This document shows positions 23,398 to 37,400 of a DNA stretch of 64,000 nucleotides, one piece after another. Below the pieces are notes generated by a model that was given only the letters and a program-made list of their open reading frames with translations, made no database searches and had not been told where the DNA came from. The translations under genes were made by a program, and so were the position numbers. The DNA is from Xiphophorus maculatus. Lineage: Eukaryota > Chordata > Actinopteri > Cyprinodontiformes > Poeciliidae. Numbering within the stretch: position 1 is the stretch's first letter; each line of letters starts with the position of its first letter. The stretch spans positions 28,208,245 to 28,272,244 of the forward strand of contig NC_036447.1 of NCBI RefSeq assembly GCF_002775205.1, written 5' to 3'.

Positions 23398-25130
23398 AGA
23401 TGGTTCACAGATAACGTCTTACTCAGCTGGCGAACTGTTCTGTATGTTGAGAAACACAAAACTTGCATCAAACTTGATTACTCCGTCAAACTTGAAAGAG
23501 ACTCAGCTGATTAAACATTATAAATATTTGTTTTTGTCAGGTGTCTTATATATATATATATATTTTTTTTCTTTTTCTAGAAAAAGACTATGCACACCTG
23601 CATGGGAAGTACCTTGGTGTTTTTTTATGTAAATGTTTTACTTCAGAAAAATAACGTGTGTATGCTCCACTGATTCGAAATGGATGGAATAATTTGTTTT
23701 AATTTGACAATATTAGCAAGAATAATGACAAGTGGTTTTATTGTGACTGTTTTCTGGCTTTTGAAGGCTACATAATGCAACAGTCTCTCGTCTTTTTTTA
23801 GATGTTGCATCATATTTATTACCACAGAGGAACAGGAAGTTGTGAATTATAGATAAAGAAAAGGTTCACTGGCACTGTGAAAAACTTTGAAAAAGAGTAA
23901 AATAATAAAGAAAATGCTTCAGTTGGATTCATTCTGTGGAAATTCTCTCGGGCGTCAATTTGTGTCACGTTTTCCACTCCGACTCTGTGTGCTCCAAAAA
24001 TGGTTGCTTTTTTTCATATATATATCTAATTTTTGTTTTATTTAGTTATTTTTTAAGTTTCTAATCAGGTCACAACAGCAACAAAAAAAGCTAGTATCAG
24101 TAGTTGCATTTCAAGCTCTTATCTCAAAACATGCAAGACATTCCAGATGCATGCCAAGTATTTACATCTGCTGTAAAAGTTTAAAAAAACATGCTATTTC
24201 CTCACTTTTTGGCTTTAAATCAGATTAAAGTTTTCCTGTTTTATGCCATTCAAGAGTAACACAAACAATCCTTCCTGTTCTAAAGGCCTAAATAATGAGA
24301 TAATTTTGTTGCTATCTACAAATTCAGAAATCTACATGAATTAGGATTACTAAGCCTTTTTGTACAAATTATGGCATGCTTTGAAAGCTTCAAATATGTT
24401 TGTTTTATTATTTTAAAGCAACTCCAACCTCATTTTGGAGACATGTTATATGATTATGTGAAACTAAAATTTCATTGTTTTAACATTTTACTACACAACT
24501 TTCTCTCTGACCTGCCTGTGGTCTTTCTTGGTCTTCATGTTGTTTGTTGACTAATATTCTGCTAAAAGTCCTCCACAGAGCTTCATTTATACTGATATTA
24601 TATTGAACACTGGAGGATTCTGTTTACTTCTATGACTTTTAAAAATCATATATTAGGAAAGTGTGGATGTTATTTATTGCTATCATTAAATAGGGCTGAA
24701 CACAAATGTCACACTTTCAGGTTTGCATACCACAAAAGATATCTACTACTGTTATTGCTGCTATTACTACTGTATAATAATATTTCTATTATATTGTCAA
24801 CTTCCTAAAAAGATTGGCTTATGTCATTTTTTGCCAAAAGTATTTTTGCCATTACTTTAGAAAGGTGACAATATATATATTTTTTAACTTTCTGCTGTAT
24901 TCCGAGACAGTAATCTGTAAGTTATATAGAGTAAAAATGCTTTAATTTGCAAACTGTGTTTTTGTTATTACGCATCGTGAAAGTTTAGGAGCATATTATT
25001 TTTCACGTCAAATATGCTTCTTTCTGTTTAGACTTAAAGAAAATACACAAATACACTTTTTGAGGTTTAAACCTTCTTACGAAGAATATGGTTGTTGTTT
25101 TTTAAACAACAGGAACGCTTATGTATTATG
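23398..25130. other. ears2 3' flank and spacer to gga2
   Basis: A canonical AATAAA at 23904-23909, about 510 bases after the stop, is the likely ears2 polyadenylation signal. Beyond it the sequence is A/T-rich, with short TA runs (23551 and 24872), and nothing else is recognised. Confidence 0.45.
23904..23909 (+). terminator. Candidate ears2 polyadenylation signal
   Basis: AATAAA lies 507 bases downstream of the ears2 stop. It is the first canonical hexamer I found in a plausible 3' UTR. No cleavage site was determined. Confidence 0.4.
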
Positions 25131-25132
25131 TA

Positions 25133-25201
25133 GGTATTATGTAGATTTAGACGAGCATTTTCGTCTAAAATGAAGCATTTTCGTCTAAAATGAAGCATTT
25201 T
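25133..25201 (+). repeat. 36-bp direct repeat (left copy) running into a 20-bp triplet repeat
   Basis: Positions 25133-25168 (GGTATTATGTAGATTTAGAC...) recur with one difference at 26079-26114. Immediately after, GCATTTTCGTCTAAAATGAA is repeated so that three GCATTTTCGTCTAAA units stand in tandem up to about 25198. Half the unit is also self-complementary (TTTAGACGA / TCGTCTAAA). Confidence 0.75.
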
Positions 25202-25401
25202 CGTCTAAATCGAAAATGGGGTGGAGTTTGTTGGAGGGTGTATCAGTTAACTTGGTCGCAGCGGCAGAAGTGTGACTGATGGTGCGTGAGTGTCACATGT
25301 CACCATAAACAAGCGACTGTTTGACACCTCCGCTTCAACCCTCAGACAGACGCTCCCAGGTCAGCAGCTGTCTCCCGACCGGCGGAGGAATTTGGGCGGC
25401 C

Positions 25402-28400
25402 ATGGCGAGTGATGACAGCCGAGACACCTTTGAGTCGTGGCTCAGTAAGTTAAAAATAAAGAGAGAGAGAGAGAGTTACGTTGTGGTTTTCAGCTGCTCG
25501 TGCAGGAGCTCTTAGCTTGCATCTGGTCACTTACCTCCCACTAACTGCCGCTGTTGAACGTCATACTAACCGTCAGCATTTGAGCTCTGGGATCCCACTA
25601 GCTCATTTTATGTACGGGTTAATGCTCGGCCGTGTCTGGCTATCTTTACACCAGTTTAATTTGTTATTAAAAAAGTAGTCTTAGTACAAACTTTTCGCTT
25701 CGACAGGAAGTTGTTGAGGTCTCGCGCGTGCCCGAGAAGCGCTCCAGCGGTTTTGTTCCGAAGCTGACACCCCACCCGACTGTGCGCGAGCTCTAACAAA
25801 TTCAGTTATTAGTTTAATATCTGGTGACAAGAAATCCACTCAACGTGTTTTCAGTAGTTTCCTGCACTTGTGCATAAGTAAGCACAGCTTACAGAGTAAA
25901 CAAACCATATTTACCGTAACTAAATACATCTAGTGAAGAAATTCATGGATGCCTTCATTCAGTCCTCAGATTAAAATATCTAAATAGAAACTGAACTTAG
26001 TTTGCGAAACAATTGAATTTTTTTTTAAAGTTCATTTAATTCAATTTGGTTCATTTAAATCGAACCAACACTCAAAACGGTATTATGTAGATTTAGATGA
26101 GCATTTTCGTCTAACAGGAATTTTTGTAATACTTTACCAAAAATGAGCGAATATTAATTCATACACAAAAATGTCAAATCATACAGTTTCTATTAACATG
26201 GACACATATTAATAGAATCTTGGCAGTCAAGTTTAGTTTATCATACCGTAGCAGTAAAAAAAATTGTCTAATTGATTCAGCCGTTAACTTTGCAGCAATC
26301 CCTCATAATAAGCAAGCCTGTGGTAACACCAAAAAGGAACAACTGCGTTTTGACAGGAAGAAACCTCCAGTGGACAGGCCCAGTATAAACTGTCATCCTC
26401 TGCCTTAATTTTGTAATGTAAACAGTACTGGATTAAAAGTTCTCCCAAAACATAAGACTATTTGTGAATAAGCTCACTTAAATGCCATTGATTTGATGGG
26501 TGGTTTGGAGTCATGGCTCTCTTTGGATAGAGTTTCTGTTGAACTCCTTAAATGGGAGTACAAGACAAGACTGTAAACCTCTGAAAGCTGGAGTCTGTTA
26601 GAAAGCATATTTTACTTTGAGAGTAATGCTCTTGTTCATTATTCCTATTCAATAGACTAAACAAACAATCAATTGTTTCCACTAATGCCTAAAAAAAAAA
26701 AAAAAAAGATTCATGCATATTGTCGTAATATTTCAAACACACTTGTGAACATCCCGAGGAATACTTAGAAATATTTACCCACCGATCAATTTTTTTCTGA
26801 TACCAATAAAGATATCTGAGGTTTAGTATCGGCCAATGCAGACAAACATCGCTGAATTGACATGACGCCGGCTCCGCCCCCATGCTGACGCAGAGCAATC
26901 CTCCCCCAATCATTCCAGGGCACTTGTCAGCAACCGACCAATCAGCGTTCCAAGTACAGTACTTCGACAATATTGACCTATCATAGAAACGATGCTGCAG
27001 TCAGAGAGATTTTGAGGAAAATAATAGAAAATCACGGTCAAAGTTGTCAGTAGGTTTTATGCAATCCCAACAACCGTCACCCAGAACATACAGAGGGCGG
27101 AATACAATTTATTACATTTCCAAAATAAAAAGGAGTCTGGAAGAAATCGATCATGGACTGCAGCCCTGCACCACGAAGGTAACCGGTAGTAAACATCGCA
27201 TTTTTTGTCATAACGATACTTACTGATAGCTCCGTGCTAACGACTCAGGGCTCCTAACGGCTCAGGCTTCATGCTAACGGCTAACGGCTAAGCGTCAAAT
27301 AAACACAACTCAGTTAAATTAAAATAACAATGCTAAACATCTAATAATTTCCAGATCAATAAGTGAAGGTAATTACGCTGGATTTTATGCGTGTAGATTA
27401 AAGCGGTAGCTCTATGGCAGCATGAGAACAGACTGCGCTAACTGCTATATCGGCATTTAAACACCGTTTCATACTACTGTTTATTTCTAAGCATTTTCCT
27501 GAAGGCAGATTTTCACAAGCCGGTATTATTTAAGTCATTACTCACCCATTTTGTCCCGCAGCGTTCACACTTACATCCAATCAGACTTTTTTGTCCCTCA
27601 TTTTTCCTCTTGGGCTTTAGCGTTGATGTCTCCGTTATTTCCCGCTAATAGCCTTACAGACCTGACGTAGGACTAGTTACAGAATTTTCTTGCCCGCCGT
27701 CTTTGCCTCAGTGTTAGTTTATAAGGCAAAAATGACTCAAAACATGTCTGGGGTAACGCATTGAGGTCCATTAATAACAGCGTGGTTGTCGGAGGACTCC
27801 TCTACTTCCGCATGGGGGCGGAGCCGGCGTCATGTCAATTGACTTAAAATGTTTCTTTTTAGACACCCTTTTTGTTTAGTTTTTTTCTCTCCAAAAGTAC
27901 AACTCCCTGATTATTTGTGCACACTTTTACTTCCTCAAACACTGCTTTTCTGAGTTTTTGATTTAAGAAAATTGAATAAGCTCTGTTTGGTTAAGGGATT
28001 TTTAGTTAGCTTTATTAAGTACATGATGTTAAGCACTGACATTTAATCCGTCTATGTTTATAAAATAATCTGACAGGGATGTTGGAAAAAGTTTACAAGA
28101 ATCAAGAGAATCGGCTACACTAAATCAGATTATTAAACAAGAAAGCTAGCACAAACCTTCTCTGGTTTAAATCAGGATGATGATCCGTTTTCCACCCGGT
28201 GAAACGAGTGCGCTAACAGACAGAACGCTGCTTGAAGAATTTTGTCGTAAAACGCATCTGTATTTGTCTTTTATGCTCAGTAAGTAGTTGTCTTTTTGTA
28301 TTCAACTCACTTATTTTGTCTAATTTGATCAGACAAGGCTACAGATCCACATAATCAGGAGGACAGATGGGACTGCATCGAAGGTTTCTACAAGCTGGTC

Positions 28401-31400
28401 ATTCAAGAGACCGATGGGTAAGCAGTTTTCTTTACCTCTCATTTTTTAAACTTTAGCTAGCCTCAGAGCCTCTCTGCTGGTTTTAGGCACCAGCTTGAGT
28501 TTTGAGGGCAGACCAGTTGCTTTTGGTGGTTATTTCCTCGCCACCAAGGCATGGGGGAAACAGTTGCTTTACAGGTTTTGACCATAGTTTCTGTTGCACC
28601 ACTTAGAGGTGGTGCAACTGTCAAAAGAGAGGGAACTCGTCTCACAATGCAAATTCAGAGACCTTTCCTGTCTTTTAGGAATTCAGATCCCACTTCTCTT
28701 TTGCATATATTGCAATTTCTAAGCACAGAGTTGCTACGTGACTTGTTTCAATGTGATATCATGTTTTATTTATTTATTTTTTTCAGGCCTCAGATAGCTC
28801 TGCGTCTTCTTGCCCATAAAGTCCAGTCCCCGCAGGAGAAGGAGGCTCTGCAGGCGCTCACTGTTAGTACTCAAACTCTTTACTCAGATTAGTAGGCTTA
28901 CAATTATTCATCCCACAGGCAGATTTATGGTAATTTTTTATTATTGTTTCAGCAAATGTTTAAAAGAGTTTGATTGCTCTAATTCCAATAAATGCTTCTA
29001 AAAAGGTTATCAGTAAGGGTATAAATACTTATTGACATTCAGATTTTTGTTAAAATGAAAATAAAAACAGAAAAAACAATGCAGTGTGTTTTATGTCTCT
29101 AGGGGAACTGCCTCTGTCAGTAACAAACCTTTAGAATTTGTTTTTTTAATTCAATCAAAATCTGCCAAATGTCTTTCTTTTGATACTTTGTAGCATGTTT
29201 TAATACCAAAAACGGTATTTATCTTTGCTAAATTCCTATTTTAAAAATTCCTTTGTTTATTTTCTTTAAATGTAAATTCTTCCCCTTTTAATCTCTAAAC
29301 AAGCTGGTCCTGTTTGGCTTATATAGTGTTCATCCGTTTAAATAGTGGACCATCTTAGACATCACATTTTTAAAGTTACTATAAAAGACGTGCTCACTTC
29401 ACTTAAAGAACAGTTGTCTTTGTGCTAACTGTAGGGGAGGGATGGTGGTCTTGTGAGTAAAATGTGTAATTTCACAATTTAACCACGTGAAAATGTGAGA
29501 CATCGGCAATTAAATCTGCATTCAGACCCACTGTGAAGCCTACGCAGGGCTTCGGTCAGTAAGTTGCCATGAACCACAACATCTCAAGGGTCATGCGCTT
29601 CATATCATCTGACATGTAAGGGGTGGTTAACCGCAAGTTAGCGATGGAAAAAATCTGATTCTTTCTTGTTTCTTTTCTTTCATTTTCACTTTTTTCTGTC
29701 TTCTTCTTTTTTGGTGTTTTCCAGGTTCTGGAGGCATGCATGAACAACTGTGGGAAGAGGTTCCACAGCGAGGCTGCCAAGTTTCGCTTTCTAAATGAGC
29801 TTATTAAAATCTTAACACCAAAGGTACCACTTGCCACAGACTTATCTTTCAGTATTGAAATCAGCTGCGATTCACATTATGAATCCTAATTTCTGTGATA
29901 AGCCTCCTATGATATTTGATATATATGTATATATTTTTTTAGAATTCTCTTGCTAAGAATTTATCAGATACAAGCTCTGCAGCAGCATGCATTTCTTTTT
30001 ATGTGAGCTGCTTTATTGGTACTATGAGCTTTGAAGATTTAGACAAGTAGTTCTTAGCACCACATTTGAGCATTAAAGTAGCTAGTTTTGCTTTAGATTA
30101 TTTTGTTTACCTTTAAAGCACCGGAAAAAAAATATGTAATCCTTGTTTTAAACATGGTGTGCTCTGCTAACAGCCATGCTAACTAGTTTTACTATTCACT
30201 ACAGGCTCTTCTCTCTTGGGAGAAGCTGTATCATAGCACAGGGGCATGATTGACAGCAGTTTACTTGTGTTTAAATTGGTTTGATGTTCTGTAACAGTAG
30301 GTCAAAATGGCAGATCCATGGTAACTCGGGAGGAGCTGCACTCCACAAATCTGGCTTTTCTGGAGGAGTTGCATGAAATTGACAAACCAAATCTAATTGC
30401 AAAAAGATGCCAGGTTGGATCTTTATTTTACTTTGTTTCTTTCTACAGTATCTTGGCACCTGTACTCCACAGAAAGTTAAAGACAGAGTGACAGAGGTCC
30501 TCTATGGCTGGACCCTGTGGCTCAAAGAAGAACCAAAGATTCAGGAAGCGTATAACATGCTGAAGAAACAAGGTGACCTAGAACACAAACACACAGGAAA
30601 TCGTTGCACTACGATTGCTGGCTTTAAAAAAAAAAAATCACTTCATTTAAATATGTTTCTATCTTTGAAATGATGTAAGCTTTACTTTTTCTCCGATTTT
30701 AGGTATCGTAAAGATAGATCCGAAACTACCAGACACACTAATCATGGCTCCTCCCCCTCAAAGAACCACAGAATCCGTTTTTGATCAGGAGGATAAAGCC
30801 AAGGTGAGCGTCTGACAATGTATAGTTACGTATATGCCTTTTGAATGTTCATGTAGCTAATATGTCTGCTCTTTATCAGCTCCTAGAAAGATTATTGAAA
30901 AGTGGCCGTCCAGAAGACCTGGAAACGGCCAACAGGCTCATTAAAAGCACAATGAAAGAGGTGAGGAGTGAGGTGGTGCTGCTGGCTGGCTTGATGATTG
31001 TCTGAACTGATGGCTATCGGTGTGTGTTTATAGGAGCAGGAAAGGGCTGAGAAAGTGGCAAAGCGCGAGTCAACTCTAGCGGAGGTGGATAGCAGCACTA
31101 AGCAGCTCAGAGAGATACTGGAGCAGCAAATAGTGACTGGAACGTCATTACAGCCCAGCGACGACGTGAAGGTACGCTGGAGGAACTGGTCCAGGTTTCA
31201 ATCTGGATCCAGATGAAACAGCAAGGCAGGGAAGGCGAAGACGCTCAGTTTTTATTTTATTCAGTTTATCTGTCAAATAGGCAAAAAAAAAACAAAAAAG
31301 AACACAATGTTTACAAAAGTTACACGCTGCAGCTTTAAGTTTTTTTTTCCATACAAACATGTAGCCAAAGCACTTCAGTCTCATGATATCCCTGTGTGAT

Positions 31401-34400
31401 CTGTCATTGTTCCAGCGTCTTGTGATTTCAAGAATGTTTTGGATTTGATCATTTTTCCGATGACCATAAATATTCGGAAGGATTGGGGTCAGGCGTCTGC
31501 CGAGGAAGTTCATTTTGCTTCTTCTGGTAAAGCATGGGATTTTGATTTTGATTTTTCGGCCGGTTACAGCAACACATTTTGCTGGATATAATTTGTCCCA
31601 GTAGTTGTCGCGTTAAACGTTAGTGTCATTGTTTTAGGACCATTTTTAAGTAATAAATGGCACAATAATGCATTCTCAAAGATCAATAAACTTTTAAAGT
31701 CTAATGAACATTTAAACTGGAAGATATCCAAAATAAATAAACAAAACAACAGAAACGACAAATAGAAGGAAGAATGACGTTTCTGTAAGCAGAATTGTCT
31801 TTCAAAAAAACGTTAGTTGAGACCAAAGCACCAAACTGAAGACTTTTATCATGCAGTTTTTAGTAGAAAGTGAGAAAAGAGAAAATCAATAAATCATGCA
31901 AATGGAAATTACTCTGCTCATTTTAATTTATCATGCGATTAATTGATTTACTGCTGAATCATATTTTGACTGTGACAGGCATAGTATCCCTTGCTTTTTC
32001 CTTCCTTTTTTCATTCCTTCTTTGTTTCGTTATGCCTTTCCTTGCTTTCATCCTTTTCTTGTTCTTTCTTTCTTTTATTTGTCCTTTCTTTATTTCCTTT
32101 CTTTTGTCCTACCTCCTTTGCTTTCTTCCTCTTGTTTTTCCTTCCTTCCCAGTGTCGGATGTTATTTCTTTAGTATATAACAGGACTTTCAGTGTCTGTC
32201 CTGTATCAGTCTGTCTCTCTCTCTCTGTGTATAACTCTCCTGCCTGTAACATTAAATCTCTGTGATAAACTAGGAGCTCTATGAGCGATGTGACCGACTG
32301 CGGCCCAGCTTGTTCAGGCTGGCCAGCGACACGACGGACGACGACACGGCTCTAGCGCAGATCCTGGCGGCGAATGACGAGCTGACCCTGGCAGTGAATG
32401 CCTACAAAGACGTGATGGCAAAAGGAACCTGTAACTTGGGAAGATCAAGAAGTAAAAGTGAGGAAGTGACAAGCAAAAGCATCAGTAAGACCTGATTTGG
32501 TGTCTGTTGTTACTGGTACTCCTGGGTCTGCCTTTGTTGTATATCTACAGACTTTGTTTTCATGTTTGTTCAGGTTCGACGAACCGCAGAGAGATTAAGA
32601 GCTATCATCTCATCGACCTGTCAGCTCTGGACTCTCCACAGATCCAAAGGAAAGCTGATTCATCGCCTCAGTTTGTATCTTCTTCGCCTGTTTTCCACTC
32701 TCATTTGGAGGACAGCTTTTTTCCAGCACCAGAGCAGGACTTTGGTAAGATGTCATTTGAAGCATTTATTGCAACATATCGATGATTAGGAAGACAATGC
32801 TTTATTTATAGTCATGTTGTGTAAATTACAGAGTTTGATGATTTAGACACGAAGCAAATCCAGCAGAATCCAAAGTCATATTATGAGGAACTAATGCAGG
32901 TGAAATCTCAATATAAGTCTAAAGATAAAGATTTAAGCATATCTTTCTATTATTATAAGATGGCATAACAAAAGTGTTTGCTATTATTTTTTAGATTGAC
33001 AAAGACTTTCAGATGACTAATGGTAATCAGAATGGAGGGAGAGAAATTTTCCTGAGAGCCCGTGGAGGTGATGGAAACAATGTTTCATCAGACGGAACGA
33101 ACACCTGGTAAGAAAAGACTGTCAACAATACCTGGAGTCATTGTTGACAGAAACCTCTAAGGAGTCCTGTTTTATTTTTAGAGAAGCAGGGTCAACCTAA
33201 AGCAGAGTGTCCTCAGTCAGAGGCTTCTTCAAATGTGCTGTAATACAGACCACTAAAGGAGCTCCTTCCTGCCCACAGACATCATCCTCTACATCAGCTA
33301 CTAGAAGAACCTCGGATAATATGAGTTACAACAACATTTAATTTCCCTTTGGGATCAATAACAATTATTTTTAATTGAATTGAATTGGCATTTCCTATAA
33401 GCCATGTAGAAATCCCAACAGACATGTGGACAAAGTTGCTCTGGAACCAAAAGTGAACTTTTAGGCCTACATGTAGAATGTAAGTGTGGAAGAATAACAC
33501 TGCTAATCACCCTTAAAGGGGCAGTATTACGTAAAACCTAGTTTTTTGAGTGTTACATCATGTTATAATGTTATGCCCTCATCATAAACATACCTGGAGT
33601 GTTGATTTAATACTTTTATGTACATTTGAGAAATCTTTTAATCTCTCATGGCAGCTGTGCCAATGGCCTGGTTGGACCTAGCCCCGCCTTCGAGGCGCAG
33701 ATCCTCCTCAGAACTGCAGTTTCTGAGCTTCCGCCTCTCAGAGCAGCCCTTCCGCACAACTCCCCCACTCAGCTCCTTCAGTCTAGTCAGCAGCAATTAT
33801 ACAAGCTGCTTTTCAGTGCAATGCTGGTGAAAAGGTTATTAAAGGGTTAATGGAGGAGTGATGTTTCAGAAAGAGAGGGAGCTTTAAAAGAGACAGAGGC
33901 ACAATTTCAAAGTGTAAATAACCAAGTCAAATTTGTTTAAAGTCATGTTTGATATATAAAGCATTTTTATAACAACTTACGTTAACGTAGTTACTTGATT
34001 GTGCTATACACTGGCACTGTAAAATGCATAACGGTGCCCTTTTAAAAGCTTATGTAATCTTACAACACAAATGAGAGCCTATAAATTTGAGACAGTTCAG
34101 AGGTGACTCAACAAATGAATCACCTGATTAATTTGAGTAATTGTGATCTCAACATCCAGCAATAGTGCTGCAACCAGTTCTTTTCTGATACTGTGCAACC
34201 CTACCTAATGCTTTGTGATTTTCCTCTCTTTTTCTCTCTGTTCCTCAAATCTCTCCTTACCAGACATTTGTTCCACTTCATAAACCAATGAGTTGTCAGT
34301 TTCTAAATAAAGGTTGCTTTAAACATCAGCTTTAAACAGCCAAGTATAAATAGAAATAAAATGCTTTTGTTGTAGTCCCATGGGCAGTTATTCACACATC

Positions 34401-37400
34401 TTGAACCTTTCACATTTTGTAGTGATGGATAAAGACAGAATATCTAATAAATGTGAAGTGGAAGGAATAGTTCTATAGTTGTAATGATGTAGATAGGTTG
34501 GTAGATGATTTTCAGTCTAAAGTTTCAGATATCATTGATTGCATTGCCCCCATTAAAGGTTGTGTCTGGTAAGAAGAAATCTCTATGGAGAAATGCACAA
34601 ACAGTTCAATCTGCAAGACAACTCTGTCGTAGGGCCGAACGAAAATGGCGTAAAACTCAACTTCACGTTTATTATAACATCTATAAAGAAAGGCTTTCTT
34701 TATAGATGTCATAAACAAAAACATTAACAATGTTCAAACTTTATTTGCAACAGTTGACAGGCTCACAAACCCTCTTATGACGTTACCACCTGAATTTCAA
34801 TCTAATGCGGCCTGCAACAAGTTTTCCAGCTTCTTTTCAGAGAAAATGCAAAAAAATCAGAGGATTAATCTGTACATTCACTATAAAGTCAGTACCAATG
34901 CTGTGGCCAAACAAAACAAATACAGGAAAAATGACACAATTTCAACTCCTTAATCATAAAACCCTAGGAGAAATTATAAGTCAACTAAGCTCCAGTTCCT
35001 GCTGTCTGGATGTTTTACCCACACATTTCTTTAAGAAAGTCCTGCTTGTTATTGCTACTGATCTGATCCAAATAGTAAACTCATTGCTCTCATCAGGCGT
35101 TTTCCCCCAGGCTTTGAAAACAGTAGTAATCAAACCACTGATAAAAAGAACAATCTGGACAAATAACTACTGCAGAATTACAGGCCGATCTCCAACCTCC
35201 CATTCATCAGCAAAGTTATTGAAAAAACTCTGTGTAAACAATTAAATAGATTCCTAACGATAACCAACCTCTTTGACTCCTTCCAGTCTGGTTTTCGTGC
35301 TCACCACAGCACAGAGACCGCCCTCGTAAAAGTGTTCAATGACATCCATATAAATACAGACTGTTGGAGAACCACAGTGCTGGTTCTGTTGGACCTCAGT
35401 GCAGCTTTTGACACTGTTGACCATGACATATTACTGAATCGACTGGAGAGTTGGGTCGGACTCTCCGGTCCAGTGCTTAACTGGTTTGAATCTTGCATAA
35501 AGAACATGGATTTCTTTGTTTCAATTGACCTCTTCTTATCAAAGAGGTCAACGGTCACATGTGGGATACCCCAAGGTTCAATCCTAGGACCCCTCTTAAT
35601 CAATATTTATATGCTCCCACTAGCTCAGGTTATAACAGGAAATAATATTAGCTACCATAACTATGCAGATGACACACAGCTCTACATTACGATGTCACCA
35701 GGTGACCTTTGACCCCATCCAATCACTGAACAGATGCTTAGAACAGATAAATGTGTGGATGTGCCAAAACTTTCTCCAGTTGAACAGAAACAAAACTGAA
35801 GTTATTATTTTTGGACCTAAAGAGGAACGATCTAGAGTCAACGCACAGCTTCAGTTATTACAACTAAAAACCAGCGATCAGGCCTAAAACCTGGGAGTAG
35901 TGATGGACTCTGAGCTGAACCTCCAGAGCCACAGAAAGACAGTTACAAAGTCGGCCTTCTATCACCTGAAGAACATTTCCAGGATTAAAGGACTAATGTC
36001 TCAGCCAGATCTAGAGAAACTTATTCATGCGTTCATCTTCAGTCGTATTGATTATTGCAACAGCGTCTTCACAGGTCTGTCCAACAAATCAATCAAACAG
36101 CTTCAGCTGATCCAGAATGCTGCGCTGGCGTTCTGACTAAAACCAGGAAGATAGAGCACATAACACCAGTTTTAAAGTCCCTCCACTGGCTCCCTGTAGC
36201 TCAGAGAATAGACTTTAAAATACTGTTGTTAGTTTATAAATCACTGAATGGCTTAGCACCACAATACATTAAAGATCTGCTGTTGTTGTATCAACCTTCC
36301 AGACCTCTCAGGTCTTCCGGTTCTGGTTCTGCTCTGCATCCCCAGAACCAGAACCAAACGAGGAGAAGCAGCTTTCAGCATCTATGCACCACAAATCTGG
36401 AACAAACTTCCAGAAAACTGTAAAACAGCTGAAAAACTGAGTGCCTTTAAATCTTGACTAAAAACCCACCTTTTATAGAGTTTATTTGAAACGTAATCAA
36501 TTACGAATTTAAAGATGGCACTTGACTTAATGTAATGTTTTTATTGTTGATTCTATGTTGCATGACTTTGTGTTTGTTATGATATAAAGCACTTTGAAAT
36601 GCCTTGCTGCTGAAATGTGCTATACAAATAAAATTTGATTGATTGATGGTTTATAAATATTTAAAATAATAATATGTGTTTCATGGATTTGTATTTAGTC
36701 CCACTGAATCATCCCTCTGTGGAACATCTTTGCACTGCTGTTACAGTTGCGCATCTTTTGGCTTATGTCTCTACCAGCTTTGCACATTTGGAAACTGACT
36801 TATTCTTAAACCCATTTTTGCTTTGCAAAATAACTCAAACTCACAAAGACTGGTTGCAGAACATTTTCAAATGTCTCATTTCTAGTTTTATAACATTCAT
36901 GTTTAAAAATGACCATAGAATTAGTTAACAAATAGCATGCAAAAACAAAAGTGTATACTGTATGAACAAAATGAGTAATTCCACTCGCAATATCACATGC
37001 TCTGCTTTGATTTTTACTGTTACCTTTTGTGCTATCAGGTCAAACTCCCCGACTAAGCAGCTCCCTGGATCGAGATCGCATAAGCAACCAAATAAAGACT
37101 TTGGATCACCGCTCATACTGCAGGAGAGCCGCCATCCATCTCCATCGCTGAAGGACATCTTTGTTCCTTTAGAAACTATCAGATTCAGTACGTCTCCTCC
37201 GGTTTACACAGTTTGCAGCTAAGAACTAAAACTCTCCGAAGAGTTTAGGGTTTAAACGTGTAAATGATCTTATCTTCCTCCTGAATACAAAGCGAAGCGG
37301 CGCAGATTGCTCTATTGTTTACAAAATCCAAATTGTAAAAAGATTGTAAAAAACACCAGAATTAATTTCTTTTGCCAGTACAATATTTGCCTAGTGACTT

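Noticed and set aside
25150..25198. Three regular GCATTTTCGTCTAAA units resembling a small CRISPR array
   Set aside because: The units are in direct tandem without unique spacers, in a vertebrate genome; a simple tandem repeat.
35332..36423. Three consecutive open frames with reverse-transcriptase similarity
   Set aside because: They are fragments of a frameshifted L2 LINE, not host genes.
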